Assembly: GCA_900319655.1 (NCBI GenBank)
Contig: ONPH01000052.1
Location: 1-9,993, forward strand
Source: an uncultured Eubacteriales bacterium
GTDB lineage: Bacteria > Bacillota > Clostridia > Oscillospirales > Acutalibacteraceae
DNA: 9,993 nt
Reading direction: 5' to 3'
Shown: positions 1 through 5,963 of the stretch, piece by piece
Numbering within the stretch: position 1 is the stretch's first letter
Layout of the letters: the number at the start of each line of letters is the position of its first letter
The notes under the pieces: model-generated
The model's input: the letters and a program-made list of their open reading frames with translations, nothing else
What the model was told of the DNA's origin: nothing
The model's database searches: none
Program-made: the position numbers and the translations under genes

Positions 1-876
1 GAACATTCCGATGATAAACGCGACAAGCACCTCTACGATATAGCAGGGCAGGTGGTACGCGAACGAGGTCTGGGCACATTCGGCTCTCCTCTTTTTGACG
101 AGCCAAATTCCGAGGAACAGGCAAACCGCCGTGAACACCAGCCAGTAGATAACATTTGTGCCGTCGTAAGCTGCCATCGGATTGAGCGCCTTCATAACAA
201 AGCTTGTGCTGTACTGGTTCGTGGGCATTCCGTAAAAGAACGCCTTGATTGCGCCCTTGATAAACAGGGTAGAAACCGGATAAGCTGCATTTATCGCGAT
301 AAAGCTAAGCACTGCGTTGAGCGTTGTGCCCGAGCAAACCGCCAAAAGTCCGTAGAACGAAATGCAGGCGATTGCGCCGATGAGCAGCCTTACGTAGAGC
401 ATAGCGAAGTCAGTAACGACAGGCTGCCCCATTATCACGGTGATAATCGAGATTATTCCGAGGAAAAACAGCGCCGGAACTACCGACAGCAGATACGCCG
501 AAACGGTTTTAGAAACAAAAAACGTGCGGCGGCTGACGGGCATTGAGCCGTACAAATCCGCCTTGCGCTTGTTGTGCAGGTACGAGTAAATGCGGATTGT
601 GTAGACAATTGTAAACACGGCGGTCAAAACGAAAACCATATATCCGCTTATGTACTGGAACACGCTCAGAGCGTTTTGAATTTGACTGTAGTCAATTTCG
701 CCGTCCTGAATCGCGTTTGTGTAGCCTACAACGAGTGAGAGCGTGAAAACAATCGTGATAAACGTGGCGGCGAGGATCGAAAAGACAATCAGCGTGCTCC
801 TGCAGCTTTTGAGCTCCCACTTAAACAGGGCGAAGCCGTTTTTGAATTTTCCCTTAGACGATGTTGTTTGTGTCAT
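1..876 (-). CDS. ABC-2 type exporter permease subunit (3' part outside window)
   Basis: Membrane subunit of an ABC exporter, third gene of the GntR-ATPase-permease operon. 292 codons are open to the window edge, so the C-terminus is missing. Hydrophobic stretches lie near residues 28-50, 73-95, 128-149, 160-182, 187-206, 243-260 and from 278 on. A cytoplasmic loop at about residues 100-120 reads HNKRKADLYGSMPVSRR, resembling the 'RKADxYxSLPVSR' loop common in ABC-2 permeases of Clostridia. The ATG at 876 lies inside the end of the ATPase gene (stop at 854-856, a 23-base overlap), which suggests translational coupling. The substrate cannot be told from sequence; relatives in YtrA/BcrA-type loci export peptides, cell-envelope-active compounds or unknown cargo. 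The family call is firm, the cargo unknown. Confidence 0.85.
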   Translation of the reverse strand, partial: MTQTTSSKGKFKNGFALFKWELKSCRSTLIVFSILAATFITIVFTLSLVVGYTNAIQDGEIDYSQIQNALSVFQYISGYMVFVLTAVFTIVYTIRIYSYLHNKRKADLYGSMPVSRRTFFVSKTVSAYLLSVVPALFFLGIISIITVIMGQPVVTDFAMLYVRLLIGAIACISFYGLLAVCSGTTLNAVLSFIAINAAYPVSTLFIKGAIKAFFYGMPTNQYSTSFVMKALNPMAAYDGTNVIYWLVFTAVCLFLGIWLVKKRRAECAQTSFAYHLPCYIVEVLVAFIIGMF

Positions 877-1753
877 ATCCGGCAGCCCCCATTTCACTGA
901 TAAATATTTCCTCCAGCGTAAGCGGCATAGCCGAGATATACGCAGGGTTAAGCGCGTTTAGCTGAGGCATAAATTCCGCCTCTGTTCCGCGGATCGTAAC
1001 GTTGAACACGTTGCCGTTGCGCCATACGTTCACCACATTGATTCCGGCGAACAAATCCGGCACATTCGGAACTTGGTTGAACGCGACCTGAACCTTTCTG
1101 AATTCAAGCCTGAGCGAGTCGATATCACGCTCCATAAGCACCTTTCCGCGGTGCATAAGGCAAACTCTGTCGCACAAATCCTCGAGCTCGCGGAGGTTGT
1201 GCGAGGCGATAATTACCGTCATTCCGTGCTCGAGCACATGCTCAATCAAAATCTTTTTGAGCAGGTGGCGCACAACAGGATCAAGTCCGTCGAAAATCTC
1301 GTCCAAAAACAGATAGTCCGGACAGGTCGAAAGCGCCAAAATCAGCGCAGCCTGGCGCTGCATACCCTTTGACATATTGATAATTCTGCCGTTTCGGTCA
1401 ATCGGGAACATCGAGCAGTATTTTTCATACTGAAATTCGCTCCAGTTCGGGTAAATATCGCGCAGCAGAGCCGCGGTGTTTTCTATAGTAGAGCTGTTGT
1501 AAAAGTACGGAAAATCCGGGATGAAGTAGCACTTTCCCTTTGCCGCGGGATTGTCAAAAAGACTTTCGCCGTCGAGCAAAATCTCGCCTTCGTCGGGCGC
1601 GAAAACTCCCGAGAGCATACGCAAAAGCGTTGATTTTCCGCTTCCGTTGCTGCCGACAAGCCCTAGCACCGTGCCCTGCTTGATGTCAAGGCAGAGGTTG
1701 TCTACCGCGACGACCTTGTCAAAGCGTTTGGTAAGGTTTTTAAATTCAATCAA
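854..1753 (-). CDS. ABC transporter ATP-binding protein (YtrB/BcrA-like)
   Basis: Cytoplasmic ATPase, 299 residues, that powers the neighbouring ABC-2 permease. Walker A is GSNGSGKST (residues 34-42), the signature is the variant NMSKGMQRQ (about 126-134) in place of LSGGQ, Walker B is YLFLDE (147-152) and the H-loop His is H185. The MSKGM signature is usual in ATPases paired with YtrA-type GntR regulators. I chose the TTG at 1753-1751 as start: it gives the N-terminus MIEFKNLTKRF expected for the family and lies 8 bases after the strong site AAAGGAGG. That site overlaps the last codons of the upstream regulator gene, whose stop (1758-1760) is 4 bases away. A longer reading frame exists upstream, but it would cover the ribosome binding site. 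The region after about residue 205 is a divergent C-terminal extension. Confidence 0.92.
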   Translation of the reverse strand: MIEFKNLTKRFDKVVAVDNLCLDIKQGTVLGLVGSNGSGKSTLLRMLSGVFAPDEGEILLDGESLFDNPAAKGKCYFIPDFPYFYNSSTIENTAALLRDIYPNWSEFQYEKYCSMFPIDRNGRIINMSKGMQRQAALILALSTCPDYLFLDEIFDGLDPVVRHLLKKILIEHVLEHGMTVIIASHNLRELEDLCDRVCLMHRGKVLMERDIDSLRLEFRKVQVAFNQVPNVPDLFAGINVVNVWRNGNVFNVTIRGTEAEFMPQLNALNPAYISAMPLTLEEIFISEMGAAGYDTNNIV

Positions 1754-1757
1754 AGCA

Positions 1758-2123
1758 TTAACCTCCTTTGAACATTTTCTCCACAATCTCAATCAGCTTT
1801 TCCTTGTCCGCGCCGAAGTTCACCGCGTTTTTCGCCGCGGTCTTAAACTCGTTTATCACCATCGCCTTTTGCGCCGAATGCTTGTCAAGCTTGTCGGTGA
1901 GGTAGCTTCCCCTGCCGACGGACGAAAAGATATAGCCGTCCTGCTCGAGCTCACGGTACGCCTTTGCGGCGGTGTTTGGGTTGATACCGAGCTGAGCGGC
2001 AATCACCCTTACCGGCGGCAGCTTGTCGCCGGGCTTGATAACCCCGGCGGAAGCAAGCTTGATGACGTTGTAGTAAAGCTGCTCGTAGATTGGCATTCTC
2101 GATGAAAAATCAATCTGAAACAT
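1758..2123 (-). CDS. GntR family transcriptional regulator, YtrA subfamily
   Basis: DNA-binding repressor of 121 residues, first gene of the ABC exporter operon and probably its autoregulator. It has the short YtrA layout: an N-terminal winged helix (about residues 10-77) with PIYEQL, the recognition region LPPVRVIAAQLGINPNTAAKAYRELEQ and the wing GYIFSSVGRGSYL, then only about 40 residues of helical tail instead of a large ligand domain. The ATG at 2123 is preferred because it follows GCAGGGGGAAATT and begins MFQIDFSSRMPIYEQL as in relatives; the frame is open further upstream without family resemblance. YtrA-type regulators usually sense cell-envelope stress or an exported compound; the inducer here is unknown. 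Confidence 0.9.
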   Translation of the reverse strand: MFQIDFSSRMPIYEQLYYNVIKLASAGVIKPGDKLPPVRVIAAQLGINPNTAAKAYRELEQDGYIFSSVGRGSYLTDKLDKHSAQKAMVINEFKTAAKNAVNFGADKEKLIEIVEKMFKGG

Positions 2124-2172
2124 AATTTCCCCCTGCAATTCACCGCCGAGCGTCCCCTCAAACAGCACCGCG

Positions 2173-2196
2173 GTATTGTATTAATAAATATAGTAC
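2173..2196 (-). promoter_or_regulatory. Candidate operator of the YtrA-type regulator
   Basis: Imperfect palindrome, arms of 10 bases matching at 8 positions around a 4-base centre; on the minus strand the left arm is GTACTATATT and the right arm AATACAATAC. It begins 7 bases downstream of the predicted -10 box, so it would cover the transcription start, a usual place for an autorepressor site. Assignment to this regulator is inference from position. Confidence 0.5.
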
Positions 2197-2202
2197 GATT
2201 AA

Positions 2203-2231
2203 ATATTATCATATATATACGGCTCTGTCAA
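2203..2231 (-). promoter_or_regulatory. Promoter of the GntR-ABC exporter operon
   Basis: On the minus strand TTGACA (2226-2231), 17-base spacer, TAATAT (2203-2208): a near-consensus housekeeping sigma promoter located 80-108 bases before the regulator's start codon. Confidence 0.75.
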
Positions 2232-2253
2232 GAAAATAGTTAATTTAAGGCAG

Positions 2254-2282
2254 AAAAAATCGGGGCGGTTTGCACCGTCCCG
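2254..2282 (-). terminator. Terminator downstream of bioY
   Basis: On the minus strand CGGGACGGT, loop GCAA, ACCGCCCCG (8 of 9 pairs), followed by ATTTTTT. It lies just after the bioY stop codon and before the promoter of the exporter operon, separating two same-direction units. Confidence 0.8.
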
Positions 2283-2288
2283 AACAAA

Positions 2289-2855
2289 TTATTTTATTTT
2301 ATCGAGCGCCTTGTTAACAGGCACGGCAATCAGCGAAGCGATTACACACTTTGCAAGGTCAATCAGGATAAATACCGAGGTGAGCGTTACTATCGCGGTA
2401 AGCAAATCGGTCTTGACAAAAATCATATACATCGCTATTCCCGGGATATAAATGCAGGGAATTCCGACGATTACCGACGAGAGGATGTACCTTAAAACCG
2501 AATTTTTGATTTTGAGCTTTTCCTTTACAAGGCTTACAAAGAACGAAGCGATGATAAAGCCGATGATAAAGCCGCCCGTTGGCGAAAGGATTGTGCCGAA
2601 GCCGCTTTTTCCGCCCGAGAAAACCGGAAGTCCCACAATGCCGAGCACGGTGTAAATGAGCTGGGCGATAATCGCGTATGAGGGTTTTAAAATCAGCGCA
2701 ATCATAATCACCACGAGCACCTGAAGCGTAAACGGCACGGGAATGGGCAGCGGAATTGCCAGCGGCGACAGCACGCACAGCAGAGCCGCGCTGACGGCGA
2801 TTTGCGCCATTGCGAGTGTGGTAAGCTTTAGCTTTGAATTGTTTTTCTTTTCCAT
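2289..2855 (-). CDS. bioY: Biotin ECF transporter substrate-binding protein BioY
   Basis: Membrane S-component, 188 residues, that binds and imports biotin, usually together with the EcfA/A'/T energizing module encoded elsewhere. Typical BioY features: VPFTLQ at residues 40-45, GLPVFSGGKSGFG at 75-87, SPTGGFIIGF at 91-100 and a late DLAK at 166-169. About six hydrophobic segments fill the protein. The ATG at 2855 follows AGAGG with 8 bases spacing and gives MEKKNNSKLKLTTLAMAQI; the frame stays open upstream through the promoter, so the longer form is unlikely. Single-gene unit with its own promoter and terminator. Control by biotin through BirA is suggested by the inverted repeats upstream. 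Confidence 0.93.
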   Translation of the reverse strand: MEKKNNSKLKLTTLAMAQIAVSAALLCVLSPLAIPLPIPVPFTLQVLVVIMIALILKPSYAIIAQLIYTVLGIVGLPVFSGGKSGFGTILSPTGGFIIGFIIASFFVSLVKEKLKIKNSVLRYILSSVIVGIPCIYIPGIAMYMIFVKTDLLTAIVTLTSVFILIDLAKCVIASLIAVPVNKALDKIK

Positions 2856-2856
2856 A

Positions 2857-2888
2857 ATGTCAACCTCTTTTAAATTTTCTGTTGACAT
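2857..2888 (-). promoter_or_regulatory. Second BirA-like operator, from -10 box to start codon of bioY
   Basis: On the plus strand ATGTCAACC (2857-2865), 14 bases, TGTTGACAT (2880-2888); the arms pair at 8 of 9 positions. It has the same half-site as the stronger repeat at 2909-2941 and a spacing within the 14-16 range known for BirA boxes. It touches the -10 box and covers the predicted start of transcription and the ribosome binding site. Confidence 0.5.
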
Positions 2889-2915
2889 TATAGCACAGCG
2901 CAATCCATTTGTCAA
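2887..2915 (-). promoter_or_regulatory. Promoter of bioY
   Basis: On the minus strand TTGACA (2910-2915), 17-base spacer, TATAAT (2887-2892), a perfect consensus promoter. Its -35 box is part of the BirA-like repeat at 2909-2941. Confidence 0.85.
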
Positions 2916-2941
2916 CCAATTTGTTTTAGTGCGGTTGACAA
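2909..2941 (-). promoter_or_regulatory. BirA-like operator (biotin repressor box) over the bioY -35 box
   Basis: Perfect 9-base inverted repeat TTGTCAACC-N15-GGTTGACAA. The known BirA box has the form TTGTNAACC-N14-16-GGTTNACAA, so arm sequence and spacing both fit. It overlaps the bioY -35 box and lies before a biotin importer gene, the classic target of the bifunctional biotin ligase/repressor BirA. The regulator itself is not in the window. Confidence 0.78.
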
Positions 2942-2959
2942 TCTATTTTGAAATACTTA

Positions 2960-2988
2960 TTGAAATAAGGCCTGCACTATGATAAAAT
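2960..2988 (+). promoter_or_regulatory. Promoter of the zinc-ribbon membrane protein gene
   Basis: TTGAAA (2960-2965), 17-base spacer, TAAAAT (2983-2988), 39 bases before the ATG at 3028. It is divergent from the bioY promoter and starts 18 bases beyond the BirA-like box. Confidence 0.6.
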
Positions 2989-3027
2989 ATTACCGTAATA
3001 ACGATTTTTATTTTGGAGATGCTATAT

Positions 3028-3408
3028 ATGAAAAAGTGCGAATACTGCGCCAAGGAAATTTCCTATCATGAGCAATACTGCAGTGACGAGTGCCACATCA
3101 ACGCGAATAAATACTACGAAAAGGCGGAAAAATTCGCCAGACCGTTTTACATCATCAGCACAATCTGCGTTATCGCAATTCCCGTAGGACTGTTTTTATT
3201 CTCATTTATAAAGGGCCCGGGAGCGATTATAACAGCCGTAAGCTGCGCTCTGCTCGGCATTATGATAATCGCCGTGCCTATGCCCACCGAGGGTATGATT
3301 AAAAAGCGCAAAATCAAAAAAGCCGTATTTATGACGCGCATTTTCGGTATTTGCGTAATCGCGCTCGGATTTTTGGCGCTCGGCCTGATAACGGCATTCG
3401 GTCTTTAA
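3028..3408 (+). CDS. Membrane protein with N-terminal zinc-ribbon motif, function unknown
   Basis: 126-residue protein. The N-terminus carries C4-x2-C7-x10-C18-x3-C22, reading CEYCAKE...YCSDECH, which resembles short treble-clef or zinc-ribbon motifs (DUF2116-like) and probably binds one metal ion. Three hydrophobic segments follow at about residues 40-61, 65-84 and 103-123, with a basic loop KKRKIKK between the last two. The ATG at 3028 has GGAG at 3015-3018 with 9 bases spacing; an in-frame TTG at 3013 would overlap that site. Small proteins pairing a cytoplasmic cysteine motif with a few membrane spans are common in Clostridia, but I cannot name a function. The DUF378 gene follows 72 bases later without a visible terminator between, so the two may be co-transcribed. 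Confidence 0.8.
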   Translation: MKKCEYCAKEISYHEQYCSDECHINANKYYEKAEKFARPFYIISTICVIAIPVGLFLFSFIKGPGAIITAVSCALLGIMIIAVPMPTEGMIKKRKIKKAVFMTRIFGICVIALGFLALGLITAFGL

Positions 3409-3480
3409 AAATCAAAAAATACGAATAAAAGCAAAAATTCCGTCAACAATAATTACACTACCGTAAAAGGAGGTAATAAA

Positions 3481-3708
3481 ATGATTGACAGAATAGCTTT
3501 AACACTGCTTATCATCGGAGGCTTGAACTGGGGCAGCATAGGCATTTTCCAGTTTGACCTTGTGGGCTTTATCGGCGGCGGACAGACGGGTGTAGTCAGC
3601 AGAATTATCTACATTCTCGTAGCTCTTGCCGCAATCTGGTGCGTAACTCTGCTTTTCAGGGATTCGCGCGACACCTTTATGGACGAGCCCGAGATGAGCA
3701 CAACTTAA
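3481..3708 (+). CDS. DUF378 family small membrane protein (YuzA-like)
   Basis: 75-residue protein matching the DUF378 pattern: MIDRIALTLLIIGGLNWG at the start, with the family motif GGLNWGSIG, a first membrane span at about residues 4-22, an amphipathic middle FDLVGFIGGG and a second span at about 40-58. The acidic C-terminal tail (residues 61-75) is probably cytoplasmic. A strong site AAAGGAGG precedes the ATG. The family is widespread in Firmicutes and its function is not known. It ends just before a bidirectional terminator shared with the convergent ohrR operon. Confidence 0.88.
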   Translation: MIDRIALTLLIIGGLNWGSIGIFQFDLVGFIGGGQTGVVSRIIYILVALAAIWCVTLLFRDSRDTFMDEPEMSTT

Positions 3709-3724
3709 ACTTTAAATTTAAAAC

Positions 3725-3770
3725 AACGGCTGTCAACCTGCGCACAAACGCGGTTGACAGCCGTTTTGTT
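3725..3770. terminator. Bidirectional terminator between the DUF378 gene and ohrR
   Basis: Perfect 14-base stem: AACGGCTGTCAACC (3725-3738) with GGTTGACAGCCGTT (3752-3765), extended by GCG/CGC inside. TTTTGTTT follows on the plus strand; on the minus strand the stem is followed by GTTTTAAATTT. It sits between convergent gene ends. Confidence 0.88.
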
Positions 3771-3776
3771 TATTTA

Positions 3777-4214
3777 TCAGGTTACGTTTCCTAAAACCTT
3801 ATATAGCAAGGTGTAGAGTTGAATCGCTTCTTCGGGCGACAAGCCGATACACGCGCCTACCGACTGCGGTATGCCCTCAGCGCTCTTTTTGAGCTTTTCG
3901 CCGTCCTTTGTCAGCTCCACAAGCAAAACTCTCTCGTCGCTTTCGCTGCGGAAACGGCGGATAAAGCCCTTCTGCTCCAAGCTTTTGAGCACGGGAGTCA
4001 AGGTTCCCGAGTCGAGATACAGCTTTTGTCCAAGCTCCTTGACACTGCACTGCTCTTGCTCCCACAACACCATCATCGCGATGTACTGGGTGTAGGTCAG
4101 GTTGATTTTGTCGAGGTGCGGACGGTACAGCTTTACAACCTCGCGCGCCGCGGCATAAAGCGGAAAGCACATTTGATTTTCGAGCTTAAGCGGCTCAAAT
4201 TTATTTTCGCTCAT
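3777..4214 (-). CDS. ohrR: Organic peroxide-sensing repressor OhrR (MarR family)
   Basis: Dimeric MarR-type repressor, 145 residues, released from DNA when a reactive cysteine is oxidised by organic hydroperoxides. It follows B. subtilis OhrR closely: FEPLKLENQMCFPLYAAARE with sensing Cys16 (C15 in Bacillus), the partner tyrosines Y30 and Y41, the helix LGQKLYLDSGTLTPVLKSLE, and a wing with RSESDERVL. Two more cysteines, C56 and C122, are present; C122 lies 106 residues after C16, near the spacing of the two redox cysteines in Xanthomonas OhrR (C22 and C127). The start at 4214 follows TGAGGTGG, which overlaps the stop of the TSCPD gene. Third gene of the peroxidase operon, so probably autoregulated. 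Confidence 0.9.
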   Translation of the reverse strand: MSENKFEPLKLENQMCFPLYAAAREVVKLYRPHLDKINLTYTQYIAMMVLWEQEQCSVKELGQKLYLDSGTLTPVLKSLEQKGFIRRFRSESDERVLLVELTKDGEKLKKSAEGIPQSVGACIGLSPEEAIQLYTLLYKVLGNVT

Positions 4215-4222
4215 AGTCCACC

Positions 4223-4483
4223 TCAGTTTGCGTGCTCTCTGTTGTAGGCTTCCCTAACCGCGAGCGCGAACTGATCCGCGCATGAAGTAGACCTCGGACC
4301 GCAGGTGTTGCCCTTTAGCTTTTTTTCAATCTGCTCAACGGTCATTCCGTCGCAAAGCTTTGAAATAGCCTTCAGGTTGCCGTTGCAGCCGCCCAAAAAG
4401 CTGATGTCGCTTACAACGTCGCCGTCAAGGTTAAAGTCGATTTCTCTTGCGCAAACGCCTCTGGTTTTGTAACTGTATCTCAT
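4223..4483 (-). CDS. TSCPD domain protein (TIGR03905-like), function unknown
   Basis: 86-residue protein with the TSCPD pattern: GGCNGNL at residues 31-37 and CGPRSTSCADQFA at 61-73. Cysteines are C11, C33, C44, C61 and C68, an unusually high share for a cytoplasmic protein of this size, suggesting a metal site or redox role. The domain also occurs at the C-terminus of some B12-dependent ribonucleotide reductases; stand-alone copies have no known role. It lies 28 bases after the peroxidase gene and 8 bases before ohrR, so its place in a thiol-peroxide operon fits a redox-linked job, but that is inference. The site GCGAGG precedes the ATG. Confidence 0.88.
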   Translation of the reverse strand: MRYSYKTRGVCAREIDFNLDGDVVSDISFLGGCNGNLKAISKLCDGMTVEQIEKKLKGNTCGPRSTSCADQFALAVREAYNREHAN

Positions 4484-4511
4484 GATATTTGCCTCGCTTT
4501 AAATTTAGATT

Positions 4512-4985
4512 TTATAGAAGTGCCGCGATTTTTCCGTCGATTTTTTCGGGAGTAACCGTCGGCGCGAAACGGTCAACAACGTTGCCGTCGCGGTCGATTA
4601 AGAACTTGGTGAAGTTCCACTTGATTTTGCTGCCCATAACGCCGCCCTTTTGGCTTTTGAGGTAGTTGTAAAGAGGAATTTCATTCTCGCCGTTTACCTC
4701 AATCTTTGAGAACTGCTTAAAGCTGGTGTTATACTTAAGCTGGCAGAACGAAACAATCTCCTCATCCGAACCCGGCGCCTGGTTGCCGAACTGGTTGCAC
4801 GGGAAGTCGAGAATTTCAAAGCCCTGTTCTTTGTACTTTTTATACAGGTTCTCGAGTCCCTCATACTGCGGAGTAAAACCGCAGCCCGTAGCGGTGTTGA
4901 CAATCAGCAAAACCTTACCCTTGTAGTCTGAAAGGTCTACCATATTGCCCTTTGCATCTTTAACTTTGTAATCATATACTGACAT
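4512..4985 (-). CDS. Glutathione peroxidase family thiol peroxidase
   Basis: 157-residue cytoplasmic peroxidase of the GPx fold reducing hydroperoxides; bacterial and yeast members of this type normally draw electrons from thioredoxin. Catalytic Cys35 lies in NTATGCGFTPQYEGLENLY; FPCNQFGNQAPG (residues 61-72) and KWNFTKF (122-128) supply the Gln, Trp and Asn of the active-site tetrad. Cys81 in SFCQLKYN aligns with the resolving Cys82 of yeast Gpx3, and C63 with its C64, so an atypical two-cysteine mechanism is expected. First gene of the operon with the TSCPD gene and ohrR; the start follows TTAGGGGGAAATATT. Full length for the family. Similar to BsaA of Bacillus. Confidence 0.93.
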   Translation of the reverse strand: MSVYDYKVKDAKGNMVDLSDYKGKVLLIVNTATGCGFTPQYEGLENLYKKYKEQGFEILDFPCNQFGNQAPGSDEEIVSFCQLKYNTSFKQFSKIEVNGENEIPLYNYLKSQKGGVMGSKIKWNFTKFLIDRDGNVVDRFAPTVTPEKIDGKIAALL

Positions 4986-5010
4986 AATATTTCCCCCTAA
5001 AACAATTTGG

Positions 5011-5034
5011 TTGAGCTCAATTGATTGAGTTCAA
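5011..5034 (-). promoter_or_regulatory. Candidate OhrR operator at the peroxidase operon
   Basis: Palindromic stretch matching its own complement at 20 of 24 positions. It holds two TTGANNTCAA units (TTGAGCTCAA at 5011-5020 and TTGAGTTCAA at 5025-5034), and its core CTCAAT-TG-ATTGAG is a perfect inverted repeat. It lies 5 bases downstream of the -10 box, over the transcription start. MarR-family dimers bind AT-rich palindromes of this size; OhrR as the binder is inferred from its gene being in the operon. Confidence 0.65.
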
Positions 5035-5038
5035 TTAA

Positions 5039-5067
5039 ATTATACTCAACACTTAAATATTTGTCAA
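5039..5067 (-). promoter_or_regulatory. Promoter of the peroxidase-TSCPD-ohrR operon
   Basis: On the minus strand TTGACA (5062-5067), 17-base spacer, TATAAT (5039-5044): a perfect consensus, so strong transcription is expected unless repressed. Confidence 0.85.
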
Positions 5068-5110
5068 GGGTTATTTTAATTTTTTTTACATTAAATATTC
5101 ATTCGCAAGC

Positions 5111-5136
5111 AAAAAGGGCGGACACGCCGTCCGCCC
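5111..5136 (-). terminator. Terminator of the aquaporin gene
   Basis: On the minus strand GGGCGGAC, loop GGCGT, GTCCGCCC, followed by TTTTT: a perfect 8-base GC-rich stem 20 bases after the aquaporin stop codon. Confidence 0.9.
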
Positions 5137-5156
5137 CGAATATTTTGCAATTAAAA

Positions 5157-5864
5157 TTAAGCCTCTTTCTTGCCCTCGAGGAACTTGTAAACGAGAGCCG
5201 CAACAATCGCGCCTGCAAACGGACCAACGATGAATACCCAAAGTACGCCCATAGGAGCGGCGTTGCCCTGCATTAAAGCAACCAGAGCCGGACCGAAGCT
5301 GCGAGCCGGGTTAACCGATGTGCCGGTAAGACCGATGCCGAGGATGTGTACGAGTGTGAGTGTAAGGCCGATTACAAGACCGCCGAACGAACCGTGGCCG
5401 GCTTTCTTTGATGTAACGCCGAGGATTGTGAGTACGAATACGAATGTGAGGAAGCACTCAACAATAAGACCTGCTACAGCGCTCTCATTAACGCCTGCAA
5501 GGCCGTTTGCGCCGAGACCACCTGTCTGGTCGGTAACTCCGCCGAGACCGAAAACAGCAGCGAGGATACCTGCGCCTGCGAATGCGCCGAGGCACTGGGA
5601 GATGATGTAACCAACAAAATCAGCTACGCTCATACCGCCCGAAATCAAAACTCCGAGAGAAACGGCAGGGTTGATGTGGCAGCCCGAGATATTGCCTACG
5701 CAGTAAGCCATTCCAACGATAACCAAACCGAACGCGAGCGCGGTAAGGATGTAGCCGCAGCCGTTTTTAGCGTCGCAGCCAACGAGCATTGCGGTTCCGC
5801 AGCCCAAAACTACAAGAACCATTGTGCCGATAAATTCGGCAATGTACTTTTTTACAGAACTCAT
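5157..5864 (-). CDS. aqpZ: Aquaporin Z-type water channel
   Basis: Six-span MIP-family channel of 235 residues in the cytoplasmic membrane. Both NPA boxes are intact: HINPAV (N65-A67) and SVNPARS (N185-A187). The selectivity-filter positions match E. coli AqpZ: F45, H173, T182 and R188, which favours water over glycerol; a glycerol facilitator would normally have Gly and Asp-rich changes here. The ATG at 5864 follows AAAGGAGGAACAAAA; the frame is open further upstream through the leader, but that part is not like the family. It stands alone with its own promoter and terminator. Cysteines are rather frequent (such as C22, C30, C36, C55, C62 and C91). Confidence 0.92.
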   Translation of the reverse strand: MSSVKKYIAEFIGTMVLVVLGCGTAMLVGCDAKNGCGYILTALAFGLVIVGMAYCVGNISGCHINPAVSLGVLISGGMSVADFVGYIISQCLGAFAGAGILAAVFGLGGVTDQTGGLGANGLAGVNESAVAGLIVECFLTFVFVLTILGVTSKKAGHGSFGGLVIGLTLTLVHILGIGLTGTSVNPARSFGPALVALMQGNAAPMGVLWVFIVGPFAGAIVAALVYKFLEGKKEA

Positions 5865-5916
5865 TTTTGTTCCTCCTTTTAAATTATAGGCATAGCCGCC
5901 TATGTTTTTCAACTTA

Positions 5917-5945
5917 AATATACCACAAACCGCAACTTATTGCAA
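5917..5945 (-). promoter_or_regulatory. Promoter of the aquaporin gene
   Basis: On the minus strand TTGCAA (5940-5945), 17-base spacer, TATATT (5917-5922), 53 bases before the start codon. The leader between holds a small inverted repeat, CATAG-N4-CTATG on the plus strand. Confidence 0.55.
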
Positions 5946-5963
5946 GTAAATTTGCACAAATAT

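Noticed and set aside
52..546. Plus-strand open frame of 164 codons
   Set aside because: It lies opposite the ABC-2 permease gene, has a charged, low-hydrophobicity composition with no family resemblance, and lacks a convincing ribosome binding site.
1551..2105. Plus-strand open frame of 184 codons
   Set aside because: It is antisense to the ATPase and GntR genes, whose motifs are clear, and crosses both gene boundaries.
3731..3759. TGTCAACC-N13-GGTTGACA resembling a further BirA box
   Set aside because: It is part of a longer 14-base perfect stem with U-tracts lying between convergent gene ends, so a bidirectional terminator explains it; the spacing of 13 is also below the usual range and no promoter is next to it.
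5230..5610. Plus-strand open frame of 126 codons, Pro/Arg/Thr rich
   Set aside because: It is the complement of the aquaporin gene; its odd composition reflects the reverse reading of Gly/Ala/Val-rich codons.
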